Shown: piece by piece, positions 1-9,209 of the stretch
Layout: each line of letters begins with the position of its first letter
How positions within the stretch are numbered: the first letter of the stretch is position 1
Source: Neisseria chenwenguii
GTDB lineage: Bacteria; Pseudomonadota; Gammaproteobacteria; Burkholderiales; Neisseriaceae
DNA length: 64,000 bases
Direction: 5' to 3'
NCBI RefSeq assembly: GCF_002216145.1
Contig: NZ_CP022278.1
Location: forward strand, 2,108,001 to 2,172,000
Notes under the pieces: model-generated
The model's database searches: none
What the model was told of the DNA's origin: nothing
The model's input: the letters and a program-made list of their open reading frames with translations, nothing else
Program-made: the position numbers and the translations under genes

Positions 1-58
1 GAAATGATTCAGGCCGTCTGAAAAGCATTCCGACTTTTCAGACGGCCTGAATCATTTC
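1..58. terminator. DUS-containing inverted repeat at the end of the helicase gene
   Basis: Perfect 25-bp arms (1-25 and 34-58) with an 8-base loop (26-33, cattccga). Each arm contains AGGCCGTCTGAA followed by AAAG. The right arm overlaps the helicase stop codon (52-54). Paired uptake sequences commonly act as terminators in Neisseria. The loop is almost identical to that of the hairpin at 5413-5450. Confidence 0.75.
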
Positions 59-3000
59 CCGTTTGCATCTTTGTCTGCATGGATAACCAGCCGCGGCATG
101 ACGACCGTCCATTTTTCCACTTCGGCGGGATAACGGGCGGCGAAGGTTTCATCTTCCTGCGCGCGGTAGCGGACGAAAAATGCGGCGGCGCTGGCGCGGC
201 AGCCGTCTGAAAGTTCGGGCAGCCGGGCTTTCCTTGAGGTGCGGGCGACGGGGATGCCGTCTGAAAGAAATTCGTAACGCCCGTCTTCCAGCCGCCGCCA
301 TTGCAGCGGGTCGTCCGTTTTCAGACGGCTGAGGGCAAGCAGGCGCGGCATGACGGTTTGGCGCGTCGGCGGTCGGTCGGCGGGGCAGCGCACGGCAAAG
401 CCCAAATCCAATTCTTCGGGCGTCAAAACGCGGTATTCGGTGTCCAACGCGGCAAGCGGGGCAAACTGTTGCGTGACGGTTTCGCTTTCAGACGGCATGG
501 TTTCGATAAAGCGGTGGTGCGGCGTTTGGCCGATCAGGGTCAGCGTTTCGACGGCGCGGGTCATGGCAACGTAATACAGCCGCCGTTCGGCATCGGTGTC
601 GCCGTGCCAATATTTTGCCCATTGGTCGTCTAAGATGAAGACGTGTTTGAACTCCAAACCTTTGGCCGAGTGCGCCGTGCCGAGGAACAGGCCGTCTGAA
701 CGGTTTTCGCTGCGGTTGCCGACGTAGTCGTACAGCCAGTTTTTGAGAAAGGCTGCCGGATGGCGGCGGGCTTCGGCTTGGTTTTCAGACGGCATCGGGT
801 ATTCGCGCGCGAAATCGGCGGACATCAGCTTCAGGAAATCCCGCCATGTGGCGCAGACGTCCTGACGATTGAGCAGGGCGGTAAATTCCGCCGTTGTCCG
901 CTCTTTGTTGTGTCGGCAGATTTCGTCGGCCAGACGCACAAATTCGCGCGTTTGTCGCAGGCGGATGCCGTTTTCGCGGTCTTTGGCGAGAAAGTAGGGA
1001 ATGCCGTCGCGTTCGCACCATGCCTGAAGCGGTTTGAGTGCGGCGTTTTCGCGGCTCAAAACGGCGATGTCGCGAAACGGAATGTCTTCAATCTGCCGCA
1101 GCCGTGCGATTTCGGCGATAACGGCCTGCGCTTGGACATTGGCGCGGCAGGCGGACGGGTTCAGGCGGATAATGCGCACGCGCCCCTGCCGTTCGCGGTC
1201 AATCTCTGCCCATCTGCCGCCGTTGGCTTCGGCCTGCCGTTCGGGGTTGACGGCAATCGGATGCAGGGTTTTCAGACGGCTTTCCATGCCGCCGATCAAG
1301 CGGTTGGCGGCGCTGACGATGTGTTGCGTGCTGCGGTAGTTGAGGGTCAGGTAGTCGGGCGTTTCTACGCCGTAGTCGGCACGGAAGCGGTGGATGTATT
1401 CGTTGCTGGTGCCGTTGAAGGAATAAATATTCTGGTCGTCGTCGCCGACCGCCAGAATGGTCAGTTTGTCGTCTTCGTCCGCACGGCGGCCGGCCAGGGC
1501 GGAAACGAGGGCGTAGTGTTCGGCGGTAATGTCTTGGTATTCGTCCACCAGAATATAGCGGAAACCTGCCAGAATGCGGTCGCGGGCGCTGTCTTCGCCG
1601 TCGGCACCGAGGCCGTCTGAAAGCAGTCGGGCGGCTTGTCGGCACCATTGTTTGAAACGGTTTTCCCCGTCGCTGCCGTCGTCTTTGCGGATGTCTTCAA
1701 AGCGAACGCCCAAAATCCGCATTGCCATGCCGTCGTAGGTCAACACAGTTACCGCCGCCGCCTGTCTGCCCACCAGCGCAAACAGGCGGCGTTTGATTTC
1801 CTGTGCGGCCAGCCGGTTGAACGCCAGAATAATCACGGAAGCAGGATCGGCGTGCTGCACACGCAGCAGATAAGCGGCGCGGTGGACGATGACACGCGTT
1901 TTGCCCGAACCCGGTCCGGCCAAAACCAAACGGTTGCGCCCGCTTTTGTCGGTTACGACGGCTTTCTGCTGCGCATTGAGGCCGTCTGTAATCTTTTTCA
2001 GCGTACCGCCCGACACTTCTTCTTCAAGCTCGGGAAAACGGCCTTTGAACCATTTGTTTTTAAAGTCTTTCTCGCTGCTGTTGAAATAGTCGTGCACCAG
2101 CGTCAAGCCAGTTTCCAGGCTTTTCAACGCGCGCAGGGCATATTCCTGCATGACGTGGATTTGGAACTTTTTCCCGCCGTAAAACACTTTGAGCGGCTGG
2201 AAATCGGCCTGCACATACTGGCGTTTTTCCGCCAACGCAGCGGGATTGAGCCTGACCGTCATGGCGTGGCGCAATATGGTCATGCCGTGGTTGAGACGGA
2301 TGATTTTCAGCTTGTGCATAAACAGCAGCGACTGGCGGATAAGGATTTCGCGGCGTTTTTCCGGAATTTGCGCGGCCAGCGCCAAGTCGGCGGCAATCAG
2401 TGCGGTCAAATTCTTAAACCCCGTTTCCACCTGCACGTCTTTATTGCGCACGCCGCCGGCTTTTTCCACCAGATGCGCCAAAATAACAGCACAAACATTG
2501 CGCCGCTGAGCCGCATCGTTGAGGATTTGTTCCCAAGTGCCGCTGCCGTATTTGAAGCGCAGCCGCAACACATCATTGCCCGCATCGCGTATTTCCAGAT
2601 TGCCGCCGCTCTGCTCCCTGTCGGCGGCCTTGTCGTCGGCCAGCGCGTAAACCAGCGTTTTCCAGTCGGCCGGAACTTTATCAGGCGCAGTGCCGGCGAG
2701 CCGGCGGCAGACGGCGGTCAGCGAAAGGTTTTGCCAGATGCCGCGGTCGGCGTCGGGGATTTCCTCTTTCAGCAGTTTCCAAAGCGCTTCTTCGCAGACG
2801 GCGTTTTGCGCGAGCTGTTTTTCAGACGGCCTGAGATGGTCGGTGCGCAGGTTGACGGTCAGGCGGGTATCGTTGTCGAGAATGCCCAACTCTTCCAAAT
2901 CTTTCAGAAAGCCGCGCAGCTCGGCAAACGAACAGCCCGTCGAATCGGCCAATTCGTCGGTGCTCAGGATTTCGTCGTCTTTGGCGGCGTAAACAGTCTC

Positions 3001-5289
3001 GACGATGTTTTGAAACAGCGCTTTTTTGCGTTCGCCCAAACCGGCTTTTTCGATTTTTGCCAGCGCCTGTTCCAAATTCAGACGGCCTGAACGGGCGGGG
3101 AAGATTTTGGTTTGGTTTTCCGTGCGCTCGAGCAGGCCGGAGCGTTCCAGCCAGGCCAGCGCGGTTTTGACTTTGGTGTCCGATTGGCGGTCGTCGCGGT
3201 CGAAACTCATAAAGTCTTCGCTGTCGCGCAGGATTTCGCTGCCCGTGATAACCAGTGCGGGGTCGGTTTCGCCGTCTGCGGCGCGGATTTTGGCGTTGAG
3301 AAAGCCGAGCTTTTTCCAGACTGTTTTCAAATCGCGCAATTCAAGCTGCGAGCGGCGGCTGATGCCGAACTGGGTATCGACGTCTTCGCGGTCGAACAGC
3401 AAAACGCAGCGGGCGTCTTTCTGGTCGCGCCCCGCCCGCCCCGCTTCCTGAAGGTAGTTTTCCAGCGAACCCGTGATTTCGGCGTGTATCACCAGCCGCA
3501 CGTCGGGTTTGTCCACGCCCATGCCGAAAGCGTTGGTGGCGACGATGACGCGCAGGTTGCCGTTGATGAAGTGTTCCTGCACTTCCGCTTTTTCGTTCGG
3601 CTCCAGCCCCGCATGGAAATGCGCACACGCCCAGCCTTTCTGCTTGAGGAAATCCGCGTAGGCTTCCGCACTTTTGCGCCGCGCCACAAACACCACCGCG
3701 CCGCCCGTCTGATACGCAAGTTCGCGTGAAAGCAGCGCGTGGATGCGTTCGTTTTTCAGGCCGTCTGAAACTTCCAATACTTCATAGCTCAGGTTTTCGC
3801 GGCGGTTGTCGCCGATAAACTGTTTGAATTCGATGCCTAATTCTTCGCGGAAATGCCCGGTGATTTCCTGCAGAACGTCGGGTTTGGCGGTGGCGGTGAA
3901 ACAGCTTATGGGTGCGGGGGCGAGGTCGGGGTGTTTGGCATAATGGTTTTTGATGAATTTGGCGGCGTAGAGGTAGTCGGGGCGGAAGTCGTGCCCCCAT
4001 TTGGACAGGCAGTGCGCCTCGTCGAAAACCCAGCCGTTGATTTGGCGCTGCGAGATGGCTTTGATGAAGCCTGCGTTGCGGAACTGCTCGGGCGCAACAA
4101 ACAGAATGCCGATGTCGCCCAGTGAAATCTTGTCCAAAACATCGGCGCGCTCCGTAACCGAAAGCATGCCGTTGAGCGCGGCAGCGCAGCTAACCCCGCG
4201 CTTTTTCAAGCCGTCGGCCTGGTCTTTCATCAGCGACTGCAAAGGCGAAACGACGATGGTCAGACCGCCGTTGCGGTGGTAGCGGTTGAGCGCGGGAAGC
4301 TGGTAGCAGAGCGATTTGCCGCCGCCCGTGGGCAGTACCGCCAAAACGTGTCCGCCGTTCATTCCCGCTTTGACAACAGCTTCCTGCCCGCCCTCAAAAC
4401 CTTTGACGGCGCGGAATCCGTCCATTCCGGGAAAATAGCGGGCAAGCTGCGCGCGCGGATTGAGCGTATCGGCGCAGTAGCGGCATTGTGCATCGCCGCA
4501 GTCGCGGTCGCGCATTTCGTCGATCAGGCGCGCTGTGTCGGGAAACTGGTGGCGCACCCACGGTGCCAAGACCGAATTGCCGCCGGATACGGTCAGCCAA
4601 GAGAGGGCGTAGGCCAGCGCGGGATGGAGGGCGGTTTGGTACACGTCTTCCTGCATCAGCTTTTTAAAGCGCGTGCGGCAGACTTTCAGACGGCCTTGTT
4701 CCGCATCGTCATGAACCATATCCCAAATCTTCGGAATCAGCGTTTTCGGATCGGTTTTTTCAGACGGCAGTCGGGGCAGCACCATCAGGCCGTCTGAAAG
4801 CGCATAGGGCAGCGCACCGTACAGGCCGCAATACACGGCAAATACGTCGGGCTTTTCCATACGCAGTCTGCCGAATGCGGCGCATTGGTCTTGAAACAGC
4901 CGCCACGCGGCGCGGCAGTCGGCTTCGGGCGAATTGGCAGCGGAAGAGACGATTTTGTGGTTTTTAATCAGGCGGTGGTAGGGATTTTGCGGAAACGCCA
5001 GCGGCGAGAGACGCAGCGTGTCGATAACAGTCAGCGCAAGCCACGGCAGCTCGGGGGCGGCTTCGGTGAGATAGCGCAAATCGTGCGCCAGAATATTGTG
5101 CCCCATCAGGTATTCCGCACCGTCGGTCAGATGCCCGATGGCATTTAAGGCCGTCTGAAAATCCCTGTGGCTGCGCAACAGACCGCTCTCGAAACCCTGA
5201 TCCAAATCGGGGCGGTAGGCACCGAGTTTGAATACGGTACCGGTTTGCGGATTGACTTCCAGATCAACGATGAGAACGGCGGGTTTCAT
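52..5289 (-). CDS. Exonuclease/RecQ/UvrD fusion DNA helicase
   Basis: About 1745 residues. Residues 1-130 resemble a DEDD 3'-5' exonuclease: VDLE near 9-11, GHNILAHD near 63-70, and a final D near 124. A Cys cluster (CGDAQCRYC) follows near 264. Then comes a RecQ-type SF2 helicase with PTGGGKS near 320-327, DEAH near 423-426 and QEAGRAGRD near 614. The last third is an SF1 UvrD-type helicase with AGPGSGKT near 1124-1131 and VDEYQD further on. The frame is open to 5430, but that extension runs through a terminator hairpin, so MKPAVLIVDLE at 5289 is the better start, although without a strong ribosome site. RecQ/UvrD proteins of this size exist in Neisseria and other bacteria under general names. 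Role in repair or defence is unknown. Confidence 0.85.
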   Translation of the reverse strand: MKPAVLIVDLEVNPQTGTVFKLGAYRPDLDQGFESGLLRSHRDFQTALNAIGHLTDGAEYLMGHNILAHDLRYLTEAAPELPWLALTVIDTLRLSPLAFPQNPYHRLIKNHKIVSSAANSPEADCRAAWRLFQDQCAAFGRLRMEKPDVFAVYCGLYGALPYALSDGLMVLPRLPSEKTDPKTLIPKIWDMVHDDAEQGRLKVCRTRFKKLMQEDVYQTALHPALAYALSWLTVSGGNSVLAPWVRHQFPDTARLIDEMRDRDCGDAQCRYCADTLNPRAQLARYFPGMDGFRAVKGFEGGQEAVVKAGMNGGHVLAVLPTGGGKSLCYQLPALNRYHRNGGLTIVVSPLQSLMKDQADGLKKRGVSCAAALNGMLSVTERADVLDKISLGDIGILFVAPEQFRNAGFIKAISQRQINGWVFDEAHCLSKWGHDFRPDYLYAAKFIKNHYAKHPDLAPAPISCFTATAKPDVLQEITGHFREELGIEFKQFIGDNRRENLSYEVLEVSDGLKNERIHALLSRELAYQTGGAVVFVARRKSAEAYADFLKQKGWACAHFHAGLEPNEKAEVQEHFINGNLRVIVATNAFGMGVDKPDVRLVIHAEITGSLENYLQEAGRAGRDQKDARCVLLFDREDVDTQFGISRRSQLELRDLKTVWKKLGFLNAKIRAADGETDPALVITGSEILRDSEDFMSFDRDDRQSDTKVKTALAWLERSGLLERTENQTKIFPARSGRLNLEQALAKIEKAGLGERKKALFQNIVETVYAAKDDEILSTDELADSTGCSFAELRGFLKDLEELGILDNDTRLTVNLRTDHLRPSEKQLAQNAVCEEALWKLLKEEIPDADRGIWQNLSLTAVCRRLAGTAPDKVPADWKTLVYALADDKAADREQSGGNLEIRDAGNDVLRLRFKYGSGTWEQILNDAAQRRNVCAVILAHLVEKAGGVRNKDVQVETGFKNLTALIAADLALAAQIPEKRREILIRQSLLFMHKLKIIRLNHGMTILRHAMTVRLNPAALAEKRQYVQADFQPLKVFYGGKKFQIHVMQEYALRALKSLETGLTLVHDYFNSSEKDFKNKWFKGRFPELEEEVSGGTLKKITDGLNAQQKAVVTDKSGRNRLVLAGPGSGKTRVIVHRAAYLLRVQHADPASVIILAFNRLAAQEIKRRLFALVGRQAAAVTVLTYDGMAMRILGVRFEDIRKDDGSDGENRFKQWCRQAARLLSDGLGADGEDSARDRILAGFRYILVDEYQDITAEHYALVSALAGRRADEDDKLTILAVGDDDQNIYSFNGTSNEYIHRFRADYGVETPDYLTLNYRSTQHIVSAANRLIGGMESRLKTLHPIAVNPERQAEANGGRWAEIDRERQGRVRIIRLNPSACRANVQAQAVIAEIARLRQIEDIPFRDIAVLSRENAALKPLQAWCERDGIPYFLAKDRENGIRLRQTREFVRLADEICRHNKERTTAEFTALLNRQDVCATWRDFLKLMSADFAREYPMPSENQAEARRHPAAFLKNWLYDYVGNRSENRSDGLFLGTAHSAKGLEFKHVFILDDQWAKYWHGDTDAERRLYYVAMTRAVETLTLIGQTPHHRFIETMPSESETVTQQFAPLAALDTEYRVLTPEELDLGFAVRCPADRPPTRQTVMPRLLALSRLKTDDPLQWRRLEDGRYEFLSDGIPVARTSRKARLPELSDGCRASAAAFFVRYRAQEDETFAARYPAEVEKWTVVMPRLVIHADKDANGK

Positions 5290-5412
5290 AGAAAAGACGG
5301 GGAATAGGGAATGCCGTGAAAATATCACAGGCGGAACATTCGGGCAATCGGCGGAATGTGTTTCAGACGGCCTGCGGGTTATTTTGGATTTTTGCCGGGA
5401 AGAAAAAACTTC

Positions 5413-5450
5413 AGGCCGTCTGAAAAGCATTCCAACTTTTCAGACGGCCT
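5413..5450. terminator. Inverted DUS terminator downstream of leuA
   Basis: Arms AGGCCGTCTGAAAAG (5413-5427) and its complement (5436-5450) around the loop cattccaa. It separates leuA from the helicase gene on the same strand. The 41 bases 5410-5450 match 8-48 with one difference. Confidence 0.8.
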
Positions 5451-5483
5451 CAGTATTTGTTTAAGCGGTTTTCAAACAGTCAC

Positions 5484-7274
5484 TTAGATCGTACCGCTGC
5501 CTTGCGCTTTCTGTTTGGCTTGGCCGAATTCCAGTTTGCTCAAGGCAGAGAGGTAGGCTTTGGCGGTGGCGACAAGGACGTCGGTGTCTGCGCCCTGACC
5601 GTTGACCACGCGGTCGCCGCGTTGCAGGCGGACGCTGGTTTCACCCTGGCTTTCCGTGCCCTGCGTGATGGCGTTGACGGAATAAAGCTGGAGGGCGGCG
5701 CCGCTTTGGGCGACGGATTCGATAGCTTTGAAAATCGCATCGACGGGGCCGGAACCGTGGGCGGTGGCGCGGTGTTCGGTGCCGCCGGCGTTGAAGACGA
5801 TTTCGGCAAGCGGCAGTTCGCCCGTTTCGGTGGTGATTTTCTGCGAAACGAATTTGTAGTGTTCCTGGGCAACGTTCATTTCGTCGGAAACGAGGGCATG
5901 CAGGTCTTCGTCGAAGATTTCGCGTTTTTTGTCGGCCAATTCTTTGAAGCGGGCAAACGCGGCGTTGAGCGCTTCTTCGCTGTCGAGTTCGATGCCCAGC
6001 TCCTGAAGTTTGGTTTTGAAGGCGTTGCGGCCGGAGAGTTTGCCGAGGCTGAGGCGGTTGGTGGCCCAGCCGACGGATTCGGCCGACATGATTTCGTAGG
6101 TTTCGCGGTGTTTCAACACGCCGTCTTGGTGGATGCCCGACTCGTGGGCGAAGGCGTTGGCGCCGACCACGGCTTTGTTGGGCTGGACGGGGTAGCCGGT
6201 AATGGTGGAAACGAGTTTCGAGGCGGGCACGATTTGGGTGGTGTCGATGCCGGTTTCGAGGCCGAACAGGTCACGGCGAACCTTCAAGGCCATGACGATT
6301 TCTTCGGCGGAGGCGTTGCCCGCACGCTCGCCCAAGCCGTTGATGGTGCATTCCACTTGGCGCGCTCCGCCTTTCAATGCGGCCAGCGAGTTGGCAACGG
6401 CCAGACCTAAGTCGTTGTGGCAGTGTGCCGACCAGATGACTTTGCCGCTGTTGGGCGTTTTGGCGATGAGTTCGCGGAAAAATTCTTCGGTTTTGTGGGG
6501 AACGGAATAGCCGACGGTGTCGGGAATGTTGATGGTGGTCGCGCCGGCTTCGATGACCGCGCCGCAGATTTCGGCGAGAAAGCCGATTTCGCTGCGCAGC
6601 GCGTCTTCGCAGGAAAATTCGACGTCGTCGGTATATTCGCGCGCGATTTTCACGGCTTTGACGGCGGCTTCGACGACTTGTTTGGGTTTCATCTTCAGCT
6701 TGTGTTCCATATGGATGGGGCTGGTGGCGATAAAGGTATGGATGCGTTTTTTTGGCGCGGGCGCAACGGCTTCGCCGGCTTGGCGGATGTCGCGCTCGAT
6801 GGCGCGCGAGAGCGAGCAGACGGTTGATTTGGTGATGATTTTGGCGATGGCATGAACCGCGTCAAAATCGCCTGGGCTGGCAGCAGCGAAGCCTGCTTCG
6901 ATAACGTCCACGCCCATTTTTTCAAGCTGGCGGGCGATGCGGATTTTTTCCTCTTTGGTCATGGCGGCGCCGGGCGACTGCTCGCCGTCGCGCAGGGTGG
7001 TGTCGAAAATAATTACGCGGTTGGTTTGTGTCATTTCGTTTTTCTCCAAACTGGGTTGTTTTTGTATAAAAGCGTTTAAATCCAATGGTCTGCCTTGCGC
7101 TTCCGCTAGGGTGGTTAATTTTTGCAGTTGCGCCAGCGGCAGCGAACCTCGCGTACGCCACTTGTAAATCGCGGCGGTGGAAGCGGCGTTTTCAGGATCT
7201 CGCTGCTTCAGGGCTTCGGCCAGCGCGTTGACGCCGCCGAAATAGGCAACCAAACGGGCGATGTCTAATTGCAT
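5484..7274 (-). CDS. leuA: 2-isopropylmalate synthase, with an N-terminal HTH-like extension
   Basis: Condenses acetyl-CoA with 2-oxoisovalerate, the first committed step of leucine synthesis. Residues from 81 ([20 protein letters not shown]) match the usual Neisseria LeuA of about 516 residues: HMGL-like TIM barrel with [16 protein letters not shown] motif, and C-terminal LeuA regulatory domain with [10 protein letters not shown]. Upstream and in frame are 80 residues resembling a small Cro-like DNA-binding domain ([25 protein letters not shown]). Both starts have ribosome sites: AAGGA five bases before 7274, and TTGGAG before the internal ATG at 7034. A sigma70-like promoter upstream serves the long form. 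Product could be one 596-residue protein, or also a normal 516-residue form. Confidence 0.93.
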   Translation of the reverse strand: MQLDIARLVAYFGGVNALAEALKQRDPENAASTAAIYKWRTRGSLPLAQLQKLTTLAEAQGRPLDLNAFIQKQPSLEKNEMTQTNRVIIFDTTLRDGEQSPGAAMTKEEKIRIARQLEKMGVDVIEAGFAAASPGDFDAVHAIAKIITKSTVCSLSRAIERDIRQAGEAVAPAPKKRIHTFIATSPIHMEHKLKMKPKQVVEAAVKAVKIAREYTDDVEFSCEDALRSEIGFLAEICGAVIEAGATTINIPDTVGYSVPHKTEEFFRELIAKTPNSGKVIWSAHCHNDLGLAVANSLAALKGGARQVECTINGLGERAGNASAEEIVMALKVRRDLFGLETGIDTTQIVPASKLVSTITGYPVQPNKAVVGANAFAHESGIHQDGVLKHRETYEIMSAESVGWATNRLSLGKLSGRNAFKTKLQELGIELDSEEALNAAFARFKELADKKREIFDEDLHALVSDEMNVAQEHYKFVSQKITTETGELPLAEIVFNAGGTEHRATAHGSGPVDAIFKAIESVAQSGAALQLYSVNAITQGTESQGETSVRLQRGDRVVNGQGADTDVLVATAKAYLSALSKLEFGQAKQKAQGSGTI

Positions 7275-7283
7275 GGTGTTCCT

Positions 7284-7293
7284 TTGTCTAAAA
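7284..7293. promoter_or_regulatory. Operator-like motif in the leuA leader
   Basis: TTTAGACAAA on the minus strand, between promoter and start codon. The same 10 bases occur at 7399-7408 inside the palindrome AGACAAATTGTCT (7402-7414). Possible binding site, by inference only. Confidence 0.35.
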
Positions 7294-7324
7294 CAAATCG
7301 GGAAGAGGATGTCTCTTGCTGCCG

Positions 7325-7352
7325 ATTATACGCAGATTGGACAAACAGGCAA
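7325..7352 (-). promoter_or_regulatory. sigma70-like promoter of leuA
   Basis: On the minus strand, -35 TTGCCT (7347-7352), a 16-bp spacer and -10 TATAAT (7325-7330). An A/T-run region lies upstream (7356-7381). Predicted transcript starts about 45 bases before the 7274 ATG, which supports the long LeuA form. Confidence 0.65.
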
Positions 7353-7401
7353 CGGTTTTTTGATTTTTTACGGAAATTTTTCAGACGACCTTTTATTTTT
7401 T

Positions 7402-7414
7402 AGACAAATTGTCT
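7402..7414. promoter_or_regulatory. Operator-like palindrome between leuA and the methyltransferase gene
   Basis: AGACAA-A-TTGTCT, a perfect palindrome with 6-bp arms in the divergent leuA/methyltransferase intergenic region. Its half-site recurs in the leuA leader. Confidence 0.35.
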
Positions 7415-7503
7415 GTCTGCTTGAAGAGGAGGAAACACAGAATACGCCGCAGGCCGTTTGAAATAGGGTAAACTGGCGGCTGTCTGAATATTCGGGTTGT
7501 GAA

Positions 7504-8643
7504 ATGTCTAATCTGATTCCTACCGGCCGCACCGACATCGAATGGCGCAACGAAAGTACGCAAAAACCGCCGAAAGCGGCGGTTTATCCGGCTGAGGCCA
7601 ATGCCGACAAAATCCTGAAAGCCGCTTATGAGCATACGGCAACGGTTTGGACGGGCGATTTCCACAACGCCAAGCAGGTGCTCGCGGCAATGAAAAAACG
7701 CGTGAAAAGGCCGTCTGAAAAGAAAAGGGCAGGAGGCGGCGATGCTGTTGCCGAGCGCAGTCGAAACATTCAGACGGCCTTTCACGCCCACCGCATGAAG
7801 CAGGCGCAACAGAGCCGGATTTTGAACATGCTGGCGGTGGAAATCGGCGCGGGCTTTACGCTGGACATTCCGCGCGCGCCCGATGTGAAAGCCGCGCTGG
7901 CCGATGTGTACGGCAAGCCGAACGATGCGCCGTTTCTGTTGCCGCTCAATCAGTTGCTCGGCTTTATCGGTGCGCACGAATGGCACAAAAAAGGAGTGGA
8001 AATCCCCGCGCTCGGCGGCCGGATTCATGTGCCGTTCGGCGTATTTTCGCCTTTGCGCGGGGAATATTTGGATTTGATTGCGGCGGCGCTGGCAGGTAGT
8101 AAATTTCAGACGGCCTTCGACATCGGTACCGGATCGGGCATCATCGCCGCACTGCTGGCGAAACACGGCGTTCCGAAAATCACCGCCACCGATACCAACC
8201 CCCGCGCTGTTGCCTGCGCCTGTGCCAACTTCTGCCGCTTGGATTTGGACAATATCGTCATCGAGAAAACCGATTTGTTCCCTGCCGGCTGCGCCGATTT
8301 GATCGTCTGCAATCCGCCGTGGCTGCCCGCCAAGCCGTCGTCCGCCGTCGAAGCTGCGCTTTACGATCCCGAAAGCCGTATGCTGGAAGGCTTTTTAAAC
8401 GGTGCGGCAGCGCATTTAAACGACGGCGGAGAAGTCTGGCTGGTGATGTCCGACTTGGCCGAACACCTGCATTTGCGCGAACAGGATTTTCTGCCTCAAT
8501 GTTTTCAGACGGCCTCTTTGGAAATTGCCGAAGTGTTGCAAACCCGGCCGAAACACGCGAAAGCAGCGGACGAAAACGACCCGCTGGCGTTTGCGCGGGG
8601 CAGGGAAGTGACGTCGCTGTACCGTTTGAAAAAGGCCGTCTGA
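7504..8643 (+). CDS. Class I SAM-dependent methyltransferase
   Basis: 379 residues. The C-terminal half is a Rossmann-fold methyltransferase: motif I FDIGTGSGIIAALLAK near residue 203 and the NPPW signature (IVCNPPWLPAK) near 270. NPPW/NPPY is typical of enzymes that modify amide or amino nitrogens, such as the HemK/PrmC and RlmF/RlmG groups. The N-terminal 150 residues may be the substrate-recognition part and hold two uptake sequences read through as RPSEKK and IQTAF. It is divergent from leuA and its end overlaps a nested terminator. Substrate cannot be told from sequence. Confidence 0.85.
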   Translation: MSNLIPTGRTDIEWRNESTQKPPKAAVYPAEANADKILKAAYEHTATVWTGDFHNAKQVLAAMKKRVKRPSEKKRAGGGDAVAERSRNIQTAFHAHRMKQAQQSRILNMLAVEIGAGFTLDIPRAPDVKAALADVYGKPNDAPFLLPLNQLLGFIGAHEWHKKGVEIPALGGRIHVPFGVFSPLRGEYLDLIAAALAGSKFQTAFDIGTGSGIIAALLAKHGVPKITATDTNPRAVACACANFCRLDLDNIVIEKTDLFPAGCADLIVCNPPWLPAKPSSAVEAALYDPESRMLEGFLNGAAAHLNDGGEVWLVMSDLAEHLHLREQDFLPQCFQTASLEIAEVLQTRPKHAKAADENDPLAFARGREVTSLYRLKKAV

Positions 8644-8686
8644 AAAAAAACACCGCAGATTTGCGGTGTTTTTTTTCAGACGGCCT
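8633..8686. terminator. Nested bidirectional terminator
   Basis: An inner hairpin ACACCGCA-gatt-TGCGGTGT (8650-8669), flanked by A and T runs, sits inside an outer DUS pair (AGGCCGTCTGAA at 8633, complement at 8675-8686). It lies between convergent genes and could stop transcription from both sides. Confidence 0.85.
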
Positions 8687-8690
8687 GCGC

Positions 8691-9209
8691 TTAACGCACG
8701 CTGCCGCGCATCACGACGCGGGTTTGGAACGTGGCGACGATGCAGTCGGCCTCTCCGGCGGGCAGCATACGGTTGCGGTCGAAACGGCCGTTGTTTTGAG
8801 CGGCATAGCTTTCGACGTTGGTCAGGCGTTTGCCGCCGTCTTTTTTAACGCGGACTTGCAGATTGTTAACAGCATTGACAACGGCGCGTTCGCAGCTTGC
8901 GGCTTCGTCGCGGCCGAACGAACGGGCGGAAGCGTTGGTACGGTATTTGCCGCCTGCGCCGAAGCTGACGGGGATATTGCTGTCGAGTGCGGCGCGGGCG
9001 TCGGGCGTAGCCAGAACGCGGCTGACGTTGCAGCGGTAAACCATGTTTTTGCCCTTGCCTTCATTGTTGGCCAGCAGGCGGCACGCGCCGGAATCAGTGG
9101 CCGGGGCGGCAGAAGCGGTTTGCGGGACGTTTCCCGACGATGTGCTGCCGCAGGCAGTCAGAGCAAGGGCGGCCAGACAGGCGGCGAGGGCGGTATAGCG
9201 TGTTTTCAT
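8691..9209 (-). CDS. Putative lipoprotein of unknown function
   Basis: 172 residues. The N-terminus is a lipoprotein signal peptide, MKTRYTALAACLAALALTAC, with lipobox LTAC and modified Cys at 20, then a Ser/Gly/Ala-rich linker. The mature part has Cys near 43, 59, 105 and 137, which could form disulfides. I do not recognise the family. It lies convergent to the methyltransferase gene and divergent from ilvD. Probably membrane-anchored and periplasmic or surface-exposed. Confidence 0.75.
   Translation of the reverse strand: MKTRYTALAACLAALALTACGSTSSGNVPQTASAAPATDSGACRLLANNEGKGKNMVYRCNVSRVLATPDARAALDSNIPVSFGAGGKYRTNASARSFGRDEAASCERAVVNAVNNLQVRVKKDGGKRLTNVESYAAQNNGRFDRNRMLPAGEADCIVATFQTRVVMRGSVR

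Noticed and set aside
1636..3090. 484-codon open frame on the plus strand
   Set aside because: Lies opposite the helicase gene; Phe/Gln/Ala-rich translation has no motifs and no ribosome site. An antisense shadow of GC-rich coding DNA.
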